64,000 nt of DNA from Gnetum montanum (GCA_015680685.1 MNCI01003070.1:668135-732134), one strand, 5' to 3'. Numbered from the stretch's first letter, positions 32,576 through 46,609 are shown. Numbers and translations: made by a program. Notes: generated by a model from the letters alone, not told the origin.

Positions 32576-33830
32576 ATGGGCTTAGGAATGAAACCCAAAG
32601 AAGCCTTGGAACTTATGCCCAAGGAATATTATCCAAGCTTAGGGCCCATCAAGTACAAAGCTTGTTGGAGCAAGTTGCTAAAGAGAAAGGTGAGTTAAGG
32701 AAAAGAAAGAATGTAGAGGAATATAATAGAGATCCTTCCCTCTGAAAGAAGGGAGTTAGATTTTGTGAGGATGAAGAAGAGTCACCACTTGAAGAGATGG
32801 TGAATAGGAAAACTTTGCTCATTCTTTAACTTGCATTAAAACTATTGAAAAAGGTGGACTAAATATGGGACTCCCTAGATGATAGGTTTCAAACCATTCT
32901 CAAAATAGTAGAGAAGTCTAGAGAGTAAGGTAGTAAATGGGAAAAGAAAAAAAGAAAGAAGCCAAATATGCATGCAACAAGGGTAAGGGCAAAGTTGCAA
33001 TCATTGAAGAGGTTGTGGATTCGGACACAGACAATGATGGTGGATGTGAAATATGCCAATATGACCATCCTAAGGGATGTTGCCCTATAATCTCACATCT
33101 ATAGGAGTCTAGCATGTATGCACTCAACCCATGATTAAACAGAAGGCAAACACCCCAAAAGGTTACCTTATCCTCAAGGTAACCCAAGGCAGTTCCACCA
33201 ATCCTTGACATATTATCCAAGTGGAACTCCACCACAACCAATTGAGCAGTATCAATAGTGGCAATACCCAAAATCATGGGAAATGCCACCACCAAGGCAA
33301 CAGTATCCTTACCATCAACCTGACCCATATGGATATTACATGTAGCAACCAATCTCTCCATGTGACTCTACTAGTCACATCACTCCTCAGCCTCTCATGA
33401 GTACTATAGAACTCCTTCTCCTAAGGGTGATGTTCCACAAACATACTATCCTTCTCATTTGACTACATCACTTCCACCCATATCTCCATTACCACCTGCT
33501 CCAGCTATATAGGGTAAGCTTCCTACCCAGTCGTAACAACGTAATGCTACAAGGGCTATTAACCCTCAATCTACTATTGGTTCAAACAATTGTGTAAAGA
33601 AGAGACCTTTCTTTAGAATCGATAGTCCAACTAAGTCCTTGCAACCACAAGCGGATGATTCTTCAAATGCCTCATCACCATCACTTGGAACTTCGAAACT
33701 CCCTTCAATCCAAAAACTATGCTCAACCCATACGAACATGTTAACTCATGTCGTTACCAATTGGATGAAGGCTGGCCATCTCCCTAGGAAATTCTCTAAT
33801 CCTAGGAGTCCTCTTATATATCTATAAATC
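32576..33830 (+). pseudogene. gag: gag of element 2, 3' part
   Basis: Resumes after the target duplication ATGGG with GLRNETQRSLGTYAQG-type sequence. Then come a Lys/Glu-rich helix, EESPLEEMVNRKTL, the compact zinc-knuckle-like CEICQYDHPKGC near 33048, and a Pro/Gln-rich tail (33170-33530). TAG stops replace Gln codons. Confidence 0.85.
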
Positions 33831-36800
33831 ATTGGGAATGAACCATGCATGGCTCTATTAGATTTGGGTTCCGGTGTCAACCTCATCTCCTAAGAAATGT
33901 ACAAGGCCTAGAACTTGCCTCCACTAAAAAAGAGTAACATTCATCTAGAGTTGGCCAACCAGTCCATCACTATCCCATTAGGACTAGTCAAGGACATTGT
34001 TACCACTGTTTGTTGATGGTTGTATCAAACTGACTTTCTAGTGATTCAAGTTAACAATGGTAAGGGGGACTTCCCAATCATAATGGGAAGAGCATGGCTA
34101 AGAACAATTGATGCATGCCTAGGAATCTTTAATCTTTCCTTGAAAATATCAAATGAAAATACATTTGGAAAGATAGAGAAGAAGAAAGTTCCATGCATCA
34201 CATATAGTGACATAGGGTGTAATTGCGTGCAGAAGTCTTGGTTTGTACAACGTTTAACATTACTTGCATGCAACTAGTGCGCACAAGTGACTAACATACA
34301 AAGATGCTTATATGTAACAGCCATAAGATAGGAAGACACCCAATGGATGATAGCTAACTAAGAGAGCAACTCAACTATATGCATGAAACCAACTCAGGGT
34401 TTGACTTATGCTTACATTAATAGCATAGACACATTAGAGCAATTCCATCACCAACTTCCAAGCCTTAACATCAAAATATCAACTAGGGGAAGTTGGAAAT
34501 CCCTAACAAGTTTAAGTAGGAGCCCTTTGAGTTAAAACCATTGCCCACTGGTATGGAATACACATTTCTCAAGAATGGAAAACTGGTAATTATTAACGCT
34601 AAGCTCGCTCCTCAACAAACAGAGAGACTATTGGAAATGGTAAACAAATGGTTGAAATCCTTTGCTTGGTCATATCTCAAATTAACTAGAATAGAACCTA
34701 GGATATGCCAACATAGAATTTACACCAACCCCTCCATGAAGCCTCAACGAAAACCACAGAGATGATTGAACCCAAAGCTCAAGCAAGTGGTTAAGGAAGA
34801 AATTGAACAACTTCTAAAAGCTAGATTCATTTACCCCATTACTGACAATGAATGGGTTAGTCCCTTAGTTATTATGTTCAAAAAGGATGATAAATGAAGG
34901 ATGTGTATAGATTTTAGGCTACTGAACATGGAAACATTCAAAGATCACTTCCCATTTTCATTCATCAACCAAGTCTTAGATACCATTGCAAGGCATCACT
35001 ACTATAGTTTTCTAGATGGATACAGTGGGTACAACCAAATTTAAATAGCCCCAGAAGACCAAGCCAAGACTATGTTCACTAGTCCTTGGGGAACATTCAC
35101 ATACAAACAGATGTCTTTTGGCTTGTGCAATGCTCCTACAACGTTCCAACATTTGGTTCTAAGCATATTTCAATAGCAAATAGGAAATAGTGTGGAGATC
35201 TTCATGGATGACTTCTTCGCTTATGGAGCAGAATTTGATCAAACCTTAGACCGATATGTAGAAACCAATTTAAGGCTCAATTGGGAAAAAAGCCATTTAA
35301 TGGTTCAAGAAGGCATAGTATTAGGGCATAAAATTTTGCAAACAGGGGTAGAGTTAGACCCTAAAAAGATCAAAGTCATCCAAGGAATCACACACCAACT
35401 TGAAACTATAAAAGATATTCAGTCATTCCTTGGACACACTGGCTACTATAGATGCTTCATAGAGAACTTTTCTAAGGTTGAAAAACCATTGGTTAAGTTA
35501 ATGAAAAATAACATACCTTTCGAATGGACCACAGAATGTGAACTAGCTTTCCAAACCTTAAAATAGAAGCTCAGGGAAACACCTATTCTACAAGCTCCTA
35601 AATGGTCTAGACCATTCCATATAATGAATGATGCATCCAACTATGCTTTAGGAGTTGTACTTACATAGTTAGATGACCAAAAATGTCCTTATTATATCCA
35701 CTATGCAAGTAGGAGTATTACTAGTGCACAACTTAACTACACTACAATAGAGAAGGAATTAATGGATGTAGTGTTTGCACTAGATAAGTTTAGGTACTAT
35801 GTATTAGGCTATAAGGTATTTATACATATAGATCATAGTGCAATTCAGTTCCTACTAAACAAACCAACGGTGAGCCCTCGCATCATACGATGGCTCGTGA
35901 TCTTACAAGAGTTCAATATTACAATGATAGATCGTAAAGGCACTGAGAATGTTGTTGCTGATCATTTATCTTAGTTGCAATGGGACAAAAAAGAGGATGA
36001 ATATCCACTTTTTGATCACTTTGCTGATGAACTTCCCTTTGTAGGTGTAATAACTAATCAATTGACCACAAAGACAAACTGGTATAGTAGCATTTTCACC
36101 TATCTCCTTACACAACAAACATCACAAGGGTTGGACGTTAAAAAGAAACAACCGTTTCTTCACCAAGCCAAGTATTTTATGGAAATCAATAGGCAACTCT
36201 ACAAAGTATGTCCCAATGACTTGGTCCGATGGTGTGTGCCCAATGTAGATCAGCTGCAAGTTCTCCAAGACTCTCATGAGGGTCCTTGTGGGGGTCATTA
36301 CGTTGGGAGACGAACAACCATTAAAATCTTTCTTGTAGGATATTATTAACCTACATTGTTTTGGGACGTCCATCATTTTATCCAATCTTGTGAGCATTGT
36401 CAATGTGATGGGGGAATGACTACTAGAATGGAGGGTTTACAATAATGGATTCAACCCTTAGAACCCTTCGACATATGGGGAATTGATTTTATGGGGCCTA
36501 TTACACCAATGTCCAATGGAAAATTTTACATTTTCATTGCCATTAACTACTTTACAAAATGGGTAGAAGTAGCTACTATTACAAATTGTACATCATCTAC
36601 CATTGCATGATTTTTTCAACAACAAATCGTAAATAGGTTTGATGTGCCTCATGCGCTTATTTCGAATAATGGTACACACTTCACAAGTGTGACTTTTCAA
36701 AACTAATGCAATGCTTAGGGGCAAGCATAAACTAACTACACCATATCACCCCCAAGCGAACGGTCAAGTTGAAGTTACCAATAGGGAGATTATGAAAATA

Positions 36801-37302
36801 CTGACATGAACTATTAGCAAGTATAGGCGAGATTAGAGCACCAAACTAAATGATGCTCTTTAGACATACCACTCCACATGGAAACTCCCTATAGGCTACT
36901 CTCCCTATGAGTTAGTGTACGGTAAATTACCAATACTTCCCATTCAAGTAGAGCTCCATACACTATCCATGGCATGTGACTTGAACCTTGACCTTAATCT
37001 ATCACAAAAAAAAATGATTGATGAACCTTAACTTGCTAGATGAAAATCGATTAGCCACCCTATCATATAATGAATTTCACAAGGCCTTCAATAAACAACG
37101 TCATAACCTAAGGATTAGAAAAGTTAAATATCAACTAGGAGATAAGGTTCTCTATTGGAACCCCACACATGTACCACAATGCACCAAATTTCAAACGTTG
37201 TGGGAGGGACCTTATATTATTCATCAAACTTTTCTTTCCAGAGCCATGATAATCCTTAAATGTGAAAGCCTAGAAAAGAGATTATTGGTCAACATCCAAT
37301 AG
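33831..37302 (+). pseudogene. pol: Protease, RT, RNase H and integrase of element 2
   Basis: Protease: ALLDLGSGVNLIS (33855; Asp kept, second residue Leu instead of Ser), FLVIQVNNGKGDFPIIMGRAW. RT: LPTGMEYTFLKNGKLVI (34540), YSFLDGYSGYNQI (35000), EIFMDDFFAYG (35190-35225), SFLGHTGYYRCF. RNase H: MNDASNYALG (first Asp kept), TIEKELMDVVFALDKFRYYVLG, HIDHSAIQFLL, VADHLS. Integrase: HEGPCGGHYVGR, then [19 protein letters not shown] (second catalytic Asp changed to Asn), VEVTNREI. Frame changes near 34300-34540 and 36950-37018 and many stops. More decayed than the youngest element. Confidence 0.9.
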
Positions 37303-39232
37303 ACCAAACCTTTCCATGAGCCTAGGACAGCCAATACTCATACTACCTTTATTGGTGGACAACCCTACTCTCTATTTCAGATCTGCTCCTTCCAACTTAG
37401 TCATGGGGGAGATGGCCACCAATGCTAACCATTCTTGGCCCTCAGTTCTTTTTGTATTTTTGTTCTACACATTTTTCCATTTTCCTTATTTTTTTATTTT
37501 ACAACATTGTTATCATTTTTCACTATTTCTTTATTTGAGTGTTTGTTGGATTTACTTTCATTCGTCACATAATAAGTGCTCGTGATGGTGGATTGTATTA
37601 TAATGGCACTGATTGCTAATGTTCAATTTTTACCTTTGAGTTTTAATGTTAATGCTAAGATATGGTTTCTTTTGATAAAACAAGTAATGAGTCCACATCA
37701 TCCATTCATCCATTCAACTCTATGGTCTCCCTTTGTTTTGGAAGTGTACTACCCCTTTTCTAAGAAAATTTATTAATGAATTGGTAGCTTGGTATTTTTT
37801 AAACCAAGGAAAGACTCAATGGTTGAAAAGGGTGTGACTTAAAGGCGACTTGATGCACTTGTGCTGGCCATCCTCTTAGGGACTTGGATGTTTATCATAC
37901 AGTCTTCTACCATTTCACTATTAGCCAATTATCAAGAAGTTTATTGAATAAAAATAAGTCTTTGCAAGGTGTGGTTCTCACACAAAAAAAAAAACTAGTG
38001 AGAATTCAAAGCATATCCCTTAGACATAATAAGGAAATCTAGGCTACAAACACTGGTTATGGAACTGGAAAGACATGTTACCCATGCCTGAAGGTTCCTC
38101 CTAACAAAGGCCCTTTCACACTTTCTGCTTCTCCATCTCGCTCTCCTTGGAATGGTGATGACTCTTTGTGGAAGCACTCTTGCTGCTTTAGGAGGATGGA
38201 TTGGTCATGTGTGTTGATGCGAGGTCATTGGATGTGGTTGGTTTGAATTTGGATTTGAAATGAACTCTACTTAGTCACCTTAACCATGCAATACACAAGG
38301 GACTCTACACAACCTTGCTCTTGGGATTTCATTCCATTTTCTTCTTTCATTCCATATTTCTTCCCATTTTCCACCTCATTGCTAGTTTATCATTTGTCTA
38401 TATCTTGGTTGACGCATTGTTATTCTTTCATAAAGTTGTGTGGGTAAGTATTTAACCATTATTTCCATATGTCATTCCTAGAGCCTACAAACTCTTTGGT
38501 TTGTGGGTTTGTCAAGGCATAAGGGCATGGGCTTGCTTTGGGGAGGATCCACTGACATTCCTTTTTGGTGCAATTGTTAAGTTCTTTCCCTTTAAGATTC
38601 CTTGCAATCAACCATTTTTCCTTTCATCCCCATCCATGACATCCATTTTATTAGCTTTGTCATTGTTATTTCTCTCATCTTTCTTGTTCCTTATCTTTTT
38701 CTATCCTATCGCTACTACAGGTTCACTCTTAGTCAATGTGCTTATCTACCATACCCATTACCTAGCCAATGTGCTTCATATTGAGTCAAGGTATCAACTG
38801 CATGATGGCTTATCTATCCTTGCTAATTCATGACTATGTTGTGTGTGTAGATGACAATCATACAAATGATGGACTAGGCTAGGAGGGAGCACTCATGATG
38901 GACTGGAGGTGGAGCATTTACGAAAGGAACGAGTTTGGTCACGTGGCTATGGATAAACAATGGAAAGTGCAATCTCAGCATCGACAACAATGTGCATCAT
39001 TTTATTTTCTCTCTCTTCAAGCTATCAAATAAGGGCCTGGATGTCATTTATGTATAGTGTTCACCACAATGGGTATGAACTCCATGTTGTAATCTACTTG
39101 TAGATTTGTTTACCGAGCACTTTGAGTCTATCATCCTGTTTTACCGTCAATTGTCATTTAGTTAATAATCCCATACCTTCCCAATATTTTGTAAGGAACT
39201 CAAGAATGAGTTTTCATTCAGTCATGGGGGTA
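37303..39232 (+). other. 3' non-coding region of element 2
   Basis: Same order as in the youngest element: T-rich tract, hairpin GGTTCTCAC...GTGAG with A-rich loop (37970-38010), AAAGACATG...ACCCATGCCTGAAGGTT (38069-38095), GAGCCTACAAACTC (38480), CTTGCTTTGGGGAGGATCC (38532-38550), GCTAAT plus GTGTGTGTAG|ATG (38822-38853) and PPT TCATGGGGGTA (39222-39232). The 3' ORF itself is missing. Confidence 0.7.
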
Positions 39233-40055
39233 TGATAAACCATAATATTGGAACTGCAATATCACATCAGCGATATCAAAACCTTCCAAGCGATATCAAG
39301 CATTTGATGTCGCGGCCTATCTCATTGCCTATAAATAAGAGGTGGGTGCACTTAGTCTTGGCAATTAGTCTTAGTCCCTTTCCTAAACTCTTGCCTTTTT
39401 TCCTTTCCAGAGATAGAATTATTTTTGAGTGCACGCAGTAGGAGTCATAAAGTGAACAAATCTTTATTTAAGCATTGTGTACCTGAGCACACCTTGTGTA
39501 TGGCAATAAAGATGAACTTTGTGATGAACCTTGTAACATTCAAAATAGCTTATTTAATGTTATTTATAGTAATTAATGCTTTCCTTAGTTAATTAATGTT
39601 ATCTCTCTCACCTTGTTAATCTCTCCTAAGTAAGCACACTTAGTACAACCACCTCGAACATGCATGGAACACTTGGTAACCTAGTAACGATTAGCGTTTG
39701 GTAATCCCAGTAGTGTGACACTAGTTCAGGATGTGTGCGGTAAGTGGAAATGGATGTTGGTGTTAGGAATAGTTAGAGCCTAGTTGATTAGTTAAATTAA
39801 ATTAATTACCTAATTATCTCTCTTCTCTTTTATTAGCACTAGGACATAAAAATATAAAAGCTATAAAAATCATATGCCTCAAGTTTACTTAACCATACAA
39901 CCATGCCATACAAGTAAGCTTGGGAAGACAACAATTGACTAAACCATTCTCATTCCATAGAGGTGCATAAGCACTTAGTCCTTGGAATTCGACCAGATTG
40001 TGTGTGTACCCTCATATTTGTATGGTTGAGTGTAGGGATACCTTGCTGCTCATCA
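39233..40055 (+). repeat. 3' LTR of element 2
   Basis: 823 bp, TGATAAACC to GCTGCTCATCA. U3 holds GATATC/AATATC palindromes (39243-39310), TATAAATA at 39330-39337 and AATAAAGATG as polyadenylation-like signal near 39506. Confidence 0.93.
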
Positions 40056-42886
40056 AAGCCTTAGAACCTACCCCCTCTTAGGAAGAGTGACATCTATCTA
40101 GAATTATCAGATCAGTCAATTACTATCACTTTGGGATTAGAAGAGGACATTGTGACCACTATAAAAGTGACTTATCCTACTGATTTTCTAGTAATCAAGG
40201 TGAAAAATTGTAAAAGTGACTTCCCCATCATTATGGGAAGGGTTTAGTTAAGCACAGTCAACGCACAAATGGATATAAGGGACCTATCTCTAGAAATATC
40301 CAAGGAAAATGAGCTAGGAAAAATTGAGAAGAAGCATATTCCATGCATCGCGTACAGTGATAATGGATGCAATTGCATGTAAAGGATTTGGTCAATCAAG
40401 AGCACATACATTAAGGCATGCAATTAGTGTGCATAGGAAATTAACATTGAAAGGTGTTTGTATGTAGCAACCACACAACAAGAGGGCACCCAGTGGCTAA
40501 TATCTAATTCAGATAGAAGCATAATATGCATGAAGCCAACTGAGAGCCTAACATGTGCATATGTTGAAGGCATGGACAAAATTGAACAAGTTCATTTCCA
40601 ACTCTCTAATGAAAATTATGATACCTATTGGGGAGAGTTGGAAATCCCTGATCACTTCAAGCAAGCGCCCTTAGAGCTAAAGACTTTATTGGTCAATATA
40701 AAGCCAAACTTGCTCCTAAGAAAAAATAAAAGTCATTGAAATTTGTGAATAAATGGTCAATATCCTTTTCTTGGTCATATCTAGAGCTAATAGGAATTGA
40801 TCCAAGGATATGCCAACATCACATCTACACTGACTTGGCCATGAAACCTAGAAGTTAGTCAAAAAGGTGGCTAAACCCCAGCTTGAAGCAAATCCTTAAG
40901 GAGGAGATAGAGCAACTCCTCAAGGTAGGGTTCATCTATCCAATCATAGATAGTAAGTGTCCACTCATAATTGTACCAAAGAAGCATGGTAAATGGCGAG
41001 TTTGCGTTGACTTTAGGCGATTAAATATGGAAACATTTAAGGATCACTTTCCTTTGCCATTTGTGGATCAAGTATTAGACACCATATCTAGGCATTGTTA
41101 TTATAGTTTCTTGGATGTTTATAGTGGTTATAACCAAATCCAAATTAGACCCAAAGATTAGGCTAGAACAACATTCAAGAGTTCTTGGGGGACTTTTGCA
41201 TGTTGTAAAATGCCATTTGGCATATGCAATGCTCTTGCAACATTTCAATGCTTAGTCCTTAGTATCTTTCAACAGCAAATCAGTAGTGGTGTTGAAGTGT
41301 TCATGGATGACTTTTCCACCTATGAAGCTACCTTTGAGCAAGTCTTGGACTAACTTGAGCAAGTATTGAAGAAATGTGTAGAGATAGACCTACGGCTTAA
41401 CTAGTAAAAGAACCATCTCATGATCTAAGAGGGCATTATGCTAGGGCACCGAATTTCACAAAAAGGGATTTACGTAGACCTAGAAAAAATAAGGGTCATC
41501 TAAGGAATAACATGCCAACCAGAGATCATTAAAAATGTTTAGTCATTCCTTGGACACACTAGCTACTATTGGTCATTTATTGAGAATTTGTCTAAGATTG
41601 CAAAGTCATTGGTAAAGGTTACAAACAAAGATGCATCCTTCATTTGGACCAAGGAATGTGAACATGCATTCCAACAATTAAAGAAGAAACTCATAGGAAC
41701 ATCAATCCTATGAGCACCAAACTGGTCCAAACCTTTTCATACCATGACAAATGCATCTAATTATGCCTTGGGAGCTATGCTCACGCAAATGGATGATAAG
41801 AAACATCCATATTATATCCACTGCATGAGTCGAAGCATTGTGGGAGCATAATTAACTTACACCACCACGAAGAAAGAGTTAATGGTGGTGTAAGTTATAC
41901 ACACTAGAAACATTTAGGCACTATGTGCTTCGTTATAAAGTATTTCTACATATAGACCATAGTGCAATTTGCTTCCTCATGAATAAGCCAACGATAAGCC
42001 CTCATGTCATACAATGACTTATGATCATGTAGGAATTTGATCTCACTATGGTAGATCAAAAAGGGATAGAGAATGTGGTCGCTAACCACATCTCTTGTTT
42101 AAGATGGGATAACAAAGAGGAGTAGAGCATGTCTCTAATCAGTTTCCAGATGAACTCCTCTTTACTGGAATAATAAATGAACAAATTCTTGGAAAAGCAA
42201 CATGGTATAATGGCAACCTCACATATCTTCTCACTCAAGAGATGCCACAAGACTTGGATTTTAGGAAGAAGAAACCATTTCTTCATTGAGTCAAATACTT
42301 CATGGAAATAAACAGACACCTTTATAAGGTGTGTGCCAATGGCCTGATCTATTGGTGTATCCTTGACAAAGATCAATTATGCATTCTCTAGGATGCTCAT
42401 GAAGGACCTTGTAGAGGCCACTATGCAGGAAGATGCATAGCCATAAAAATCCTGCTGATAGGATACTTTTGGCCTATAATCTTTAGGGATATCCACTAGT
42501 TCACCAAGTCTTTTGAATGTTGTCAACATGATGGGGAGATGACCACTTACATGGAAGGTCCTCAATAGTGGATTCAACCACTAGAACCTTTCGACATATG
42601 GGGCATTAACTTCATGGGTCCCATCACATCCATGTCTAAAAGGAAGTCTTATATTATAGTAGCAATTGACTATTGCACAAATTGAGTAGAAACAACAACC
42701 ATTACTGATTGTACATCATCCATTGCTATCAAATTTATACAAAAAAATATCATGAATACGTTTGGGGTGCCATGTTCACTAATTTCTAATGATGGAACTC
42801 ATTTTATAGGTGCCACATTTAGAAAATTGATGCAACGCTTAGGGTTAGAACATAAATTAATAACACCTTACCACCCCCAAGCTAAT
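40056..42886 (+). pseudogene. pol: Protease (partial), RT, RNase H and integrase 5' part of element 1
   Basis: Starts inside protease, after the catalytic DSG which is missing, with a block close to LELSDQSITITLGLEEDI and FPIIMGR. RT: KHGKWRVCVDFRRLNMETF (40985), YYSFLDVYSGYNQIQI (41100), VFMDDFSTYEATFEQ (41305). RNase H: MTNASNYALG (catalytic Asp changed to Asn). Integrase: HEGPCRGHYAG (42400), GINFMGP (first catalytic Asp changed to Asn, 42600), ISNDGTHF. It is cut at GCTAAT (42886) by NA1. Many stops, most shared with the copy at 59665. Confidence 0.9.
42882..42886. other. Left target-site duplication of NA1
   Basis: CTAAT here, CCAAT at 51472-51476. The uninterrupted duplicate reads AAGCCAATGGTCAAGC at about 62487, so the original target was CCAAT or CTAAT. 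Confidence 0.85.
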
Positions 42887-43662
42887 TGATGAGTGGTGAG
42901 GTACCCCTACACTCAACCATACGAATACAAGCATTTCACGCATGATCCGATCAAACTCCATAGATGGGCTAGTTGTGGTATCTAGACAGTTACTTGTAGA
43001 TCGCAGTTCATTATCTTTCCACTTGGACTAGTATTAGCTTTGTCACATATGGTTTAGTCCAAGGTGAGGTGTATGATGTGGTTTCTAATCTAGTGCTACT
43101 CCTAGAGGCAATGGAAAATATCTTTAATTAAGCTAAAAGGAAAGGGAGAGAGAATCTAAACTAGCCTAAGTATGATGAGCATCCTTTCCTTAATCATCTG
43201 TACACATATTGGACCTTGTGCATGACTACCCCTGGGATTACCAAGCGCATGGCCTAGGTACACTACTGGGTTGTCAAGTAGTCACACTTAAATGCTCGTG
43301 ATCAAGTTGTACTCATTCCCATATTACTAGGAGTTTAGGGTAAAGAGGTGTTAACTACAAAAGCAATAAATAACAATAAAAATTAAATAATTAGACTAAG
43401 TGAATGTTGCAATGATGAAGTAATCTCAATATTTATTGCTGGTCATGTGTGTGTCCAAGTACGTCACACTTGAATAAGGATGTCGTACAATTACAATCAC
43501 CACACTACGGGCATGCACTAGGAGGAAAGGGTTAAGAGAATAACTACATAAAACTAAATACTTAAAAGAAATCCTAAAATTGCCTACCAGATTTATCTAC
43601 CTATTATTTATAAATGAGGAGATAGGCTACGATATCGTGGCCCACAAAATGATAACTCATCA
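42887..43662 (-). repeat. 3' LTR of NA1
   Basis: 776 bp. On the minus strand it begins TGATGAGTTATC and ends CACCACTCATCA. Only one intact ACGATATCGT palindrome remains near 43630, against an expanded array in the other LTR; TATAAATAATAGG-type TATA near 43610. Confidence 0.93.
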
Positions 43663-43672
43663 TACCCCCACG
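43663..43672 (-). promoter_or_regulatory. Polypurine tract of NA1
   Basis: Minus strand CGTGGGGGTA directly before TGATGAG, the same as TCATGGGGGTA in the plus-strand elements. Confidence 0.85.
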
Positions 43673-43859
43673 ACTGGATGAAGACTCGTCCTCGAGTTAT
43701 AGTGAGAACAAGTTCCATTGATTACACAGTGGATAGGTATGGGATTATTGACTAGTGAGAATGGGTTCATGCCATAGTGTGGAATCAAAACAAAATTGAG
43801 ACACATAACTCAAAGAATGCAAAAGAAAATCCTATAGCTACACAATTGATGGAACTCAT

Positions 43860-46581
43860 GTAGTTCCTGGTGGTGGTGGCTCCTCCATAGGTGCCTTTCC
43901 CTTGTCTTGTGCTCCATGTCTTGGGACTTGATGGCGTTGAAGTATGGCCTGAAGCTTCTCCTCTTTGATTCAGGGATCCTGTGTCATCCATGCTAATGTT
44001 CCAATGTTTGATGGCATCAACACTTTCCATGGGCAGGGTAGTTGTAGAAACATTTGATTTACCTTAACATACTGAGCTGCAAACACCTGTCGTTCCTCCT
44101 CCTAAGCTCTAGCTTTGTCTATGTATTCTTGGAAATCTACAAGCCATCGAGCCAAGTTTGTTGTGACACCTTTTTATCCCTGGTAGCTTGCTTTAACCAC
44201 CTCAAGTTTAGAATTTGCAATCTCCAGTTTTTGAAATATCTTCTTTCATTCTGCAAATTCTGTTTCATATTTGATGTAGGTGATGGCTACCTATTGCTCA
44301 AGCTCTATTCTCGGGTGCCCTACTATTAACATGGCAAGGTTGGCATATTGCAGGTGTGCCAACTCCATGTATTCTGTAAGATCCTGGATCTACAGGTCTT
44401 GATTTTTAACTTCCGCTTGGTGGGAAAATGCATATGTGTCCAATATGGCTCACCAGTCAATGTGTTGAGCATTGATAGCATTGATGTGGGCCTTGACTAT
44501 ATGGATCTCCTTCTCAATGATCTATTTATACATCCCCACCTAGTCCTCAAAGTGCTCCTTTAACTTTTCATATCATTTAGCCTCATTCTGCCATATGCTT
44601 ATCTCAATAGTTGTCTTCTGGTGGATGGCATGTACCTCCTTCATTGAGAGGGTTCAATTCTCCCTGGCTAAATAGTTCATTTCTTGGTTGACCCAGATGA
44701 GTTATTCTCATAACTGCTAAAAATGTTCTTTGAGAAAATTCTTTAGCTTTTCCACAAAGGTCAACCAAAGGTTGTCGACAACAAGCTGCTTATTTTCCTC
44801 TTGTAAGGCCTTGAGTGCCTTGGTATGTGCATGAATTTGTGCTTGTGCTATAGAGGCATCCCAAATAGCCTTCTCTTTTTCTTTTGCCATCTTCTTATTC
44901 TCCATTACTAATTTGGTTAGCTGCTCAGTTTTGAAAGTGTCCATCTAGTCTACGAGAATAAATTACAAAGGATCCCGTTGTGCTACTTGTAGGGCCACAA
45001 GCCTTTCTTGTAATTTTTGCACCTCTGCTTCAGTTTGCTCGGCCCTCATCTCTATCAAGACTAGCTTTCCCTTGGTGGAAATGAGGTTTGATTGAATTAC
45101 CATAACATCCTGAGGGATGTCAAACAGAGATGTCATTACCTATCCTATTTGTAGCAATCAGTCAAGTGCATCCTCATGTTCCACAAGAGTCATCGAGGTT
45201 CCAGCCAGATTTTGAGCATCTCGTGCTCCTATAAGGTCTACTGGTGGCACGACAGGTACATTAACCAATTCCTTAATGTGGTCTACGACCACTTCTGCAG
45301 CTCCTACTACATCCTGGTGCTACATGATCACCACTATGGCTCCTTCACTAGTTTTTAATTGCACTTGAAAAGATGCAGCATTTCCTAAGATCTTTTGTGA
45401 CCTAGTGCTCTCCCCTCCTCTTGTATGGATGGACACTTCTCCCCTTGCACGATCCAAAGAAACCATGGGCTATATGGCATCGTCGATGATGTAGAAGAGG
45501 TTTGCATCATCATGACTTTCCCAACTGATTATCTCAGCGATGGCCCTGCTCCTTCTTGTTGGTTGGGTCCTGTACTTAGAAGTTGGCTGGGTCCTACAAG
45601 TTGAGTTGTGGTTGGCCCTGCCATCAATTCTTTTTCTTATTCCAGTCCTAGCGTCTCACCAATGATTTTCCTTGCAGCTAGTGGCTTGATCAGTTCAGCA
45701 TATGAAGCATGTTGGGATTTTTAGAGGACATCATTGGTGTATCCTCTAATACCAGCATGTCGACATAGCTTCCTGATAAGACAAGGGAAGGGTAATGCCA
45801 TCTTTCCTATCTTCCGTTCTTCAAACCGCCTCAGGATCTCTATAAAGTATAGATGAGGTAGGTTAGCATTCACCTTTCCCATCAATACTACACATCCCCT
45901 CGTCGCATATGTTGAAATTCTTTTTAAACCCTTCATGGGGAAGAGGTGATAAGTTTCTATTTTAAAATAGATCCTCTCTTCTGTCATCGATTCTCCAAAC
46001 GTCCTATCCTCCTTGCCATATGTCCTTTCCAACCAAACTCTTCGCGCATCAGGGTCTGAATGAGTGGACAACTTAGCAACCTTTGGCCCTATATTCGAAA
46101 GGTTTAATACTTCTAAAATGGCCTAAATAGAGAAATTGACTGTCACACCAAAAATGTTAACCATGGTTCCTTATTCTCTATTGTGCCAAAATTGGTATGT
46201 TTTCCCTAAGTACCAAGCACTGCTTTCAGAGAGGACAGGCCATAATGGGGACCCTTTGAGGTGATCCCTAATGACCTCTGGAGCGAACTCTACGAAAGAT
46301 TCAAAATTCAAGTCCACAATCACCGCTATGAAGATGGATCTTTCATGGATAACCTGAACATAATCCTGGGGCAACATGAGATGTTATCCCTGATTAGGCA
46401 CTACAGTAGTTCCTCCTTGTTCCTGTCTTGATTGTACAATAGCAGGGTCCTCTTGGTAATTGCTAAATGATTGTTCCTCCTGCTCTGCATGCTATCCAGT
46501 AGGAACTTGTCCTTCGCCTCTCCTGGGTCATTTGCTCCCACCTTAAGCAGGACCTTCTTATTGTCTGCATTTTGGAGCCAT
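43860..46581 (-). pseudogene. 3' ORF of NA1 (putative plant transposon protein type, coiled-coil tail)
   Basis: Minus-strand ORF starting MAPKCRQ at 46581, directly after a splice-acceptor-like TGTGATTGCAG. The first ~70 codons are Gln/Glu-rich. A globular part follows (46377-45720): SPLWPVLSESSAWYLGKTYQ, RIYFKIETYHLFPMKGLKR, LPHLYFIEILRRFEERKIG and ALPFPCLIRKLCRHAG. It matches the putative plant transposon protein (Transposase_32-type) domain as I remember it. Then a long charged heptad-rich stretch (45060-44080, e.g. ENKKMAKEKEKAIW) suggests coiled coil, ending in a Pro-rich tail (KAPMEEPPPPG). In-frame stops and frame changes. No signal peptide or membrane segment is seen, so 'env' is not supported. 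Function unknown. Confidence 0.75.
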
Positions 46582-46609
46582 CTGCAATCACACGGGGCCA
46601 ATCATTAGT
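46579..46609 (-). promoter_or_regulatory. Branch point and 3' splice site before the NA1 3' ORF
   Basis: Minus strand ACTAAT (46609-46604), then CCCCGTGTGATTGCAG with AG at 46583-46582, then ATG. Branch A to AG spacing is 23 bases. Confidence 0.6.

Larger units (their letters stand above)
20092..40055 (+). mobile_element. Element 2: Athila-like element nested in element 1
   Basis: Plus-strand element with a 5'-truncated left LTR (20092-20708), PBS, gag split by the youngest element, pol (33831-37302), 3' non-coding region, PPT and a complete 3' LTR (39233-40055). The left LTR lacks the first ~200 bases seen in the right LTR. The left junction and about 0.95 kb of host sequence were probably lost in one deletion. 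The right flank is AAGCCTTAG, host protease sequence. Confidence 0.8.

Noticed and set aside
43785-44030. Minus-strand open frame with a hydrophobic C-terminus that could be an envelope membrane anchor
   Set aside because: It is out of frame with the 3' ORF; the frame continuing the coiled coil ends in a Pro-rich tail with no membrane segment.
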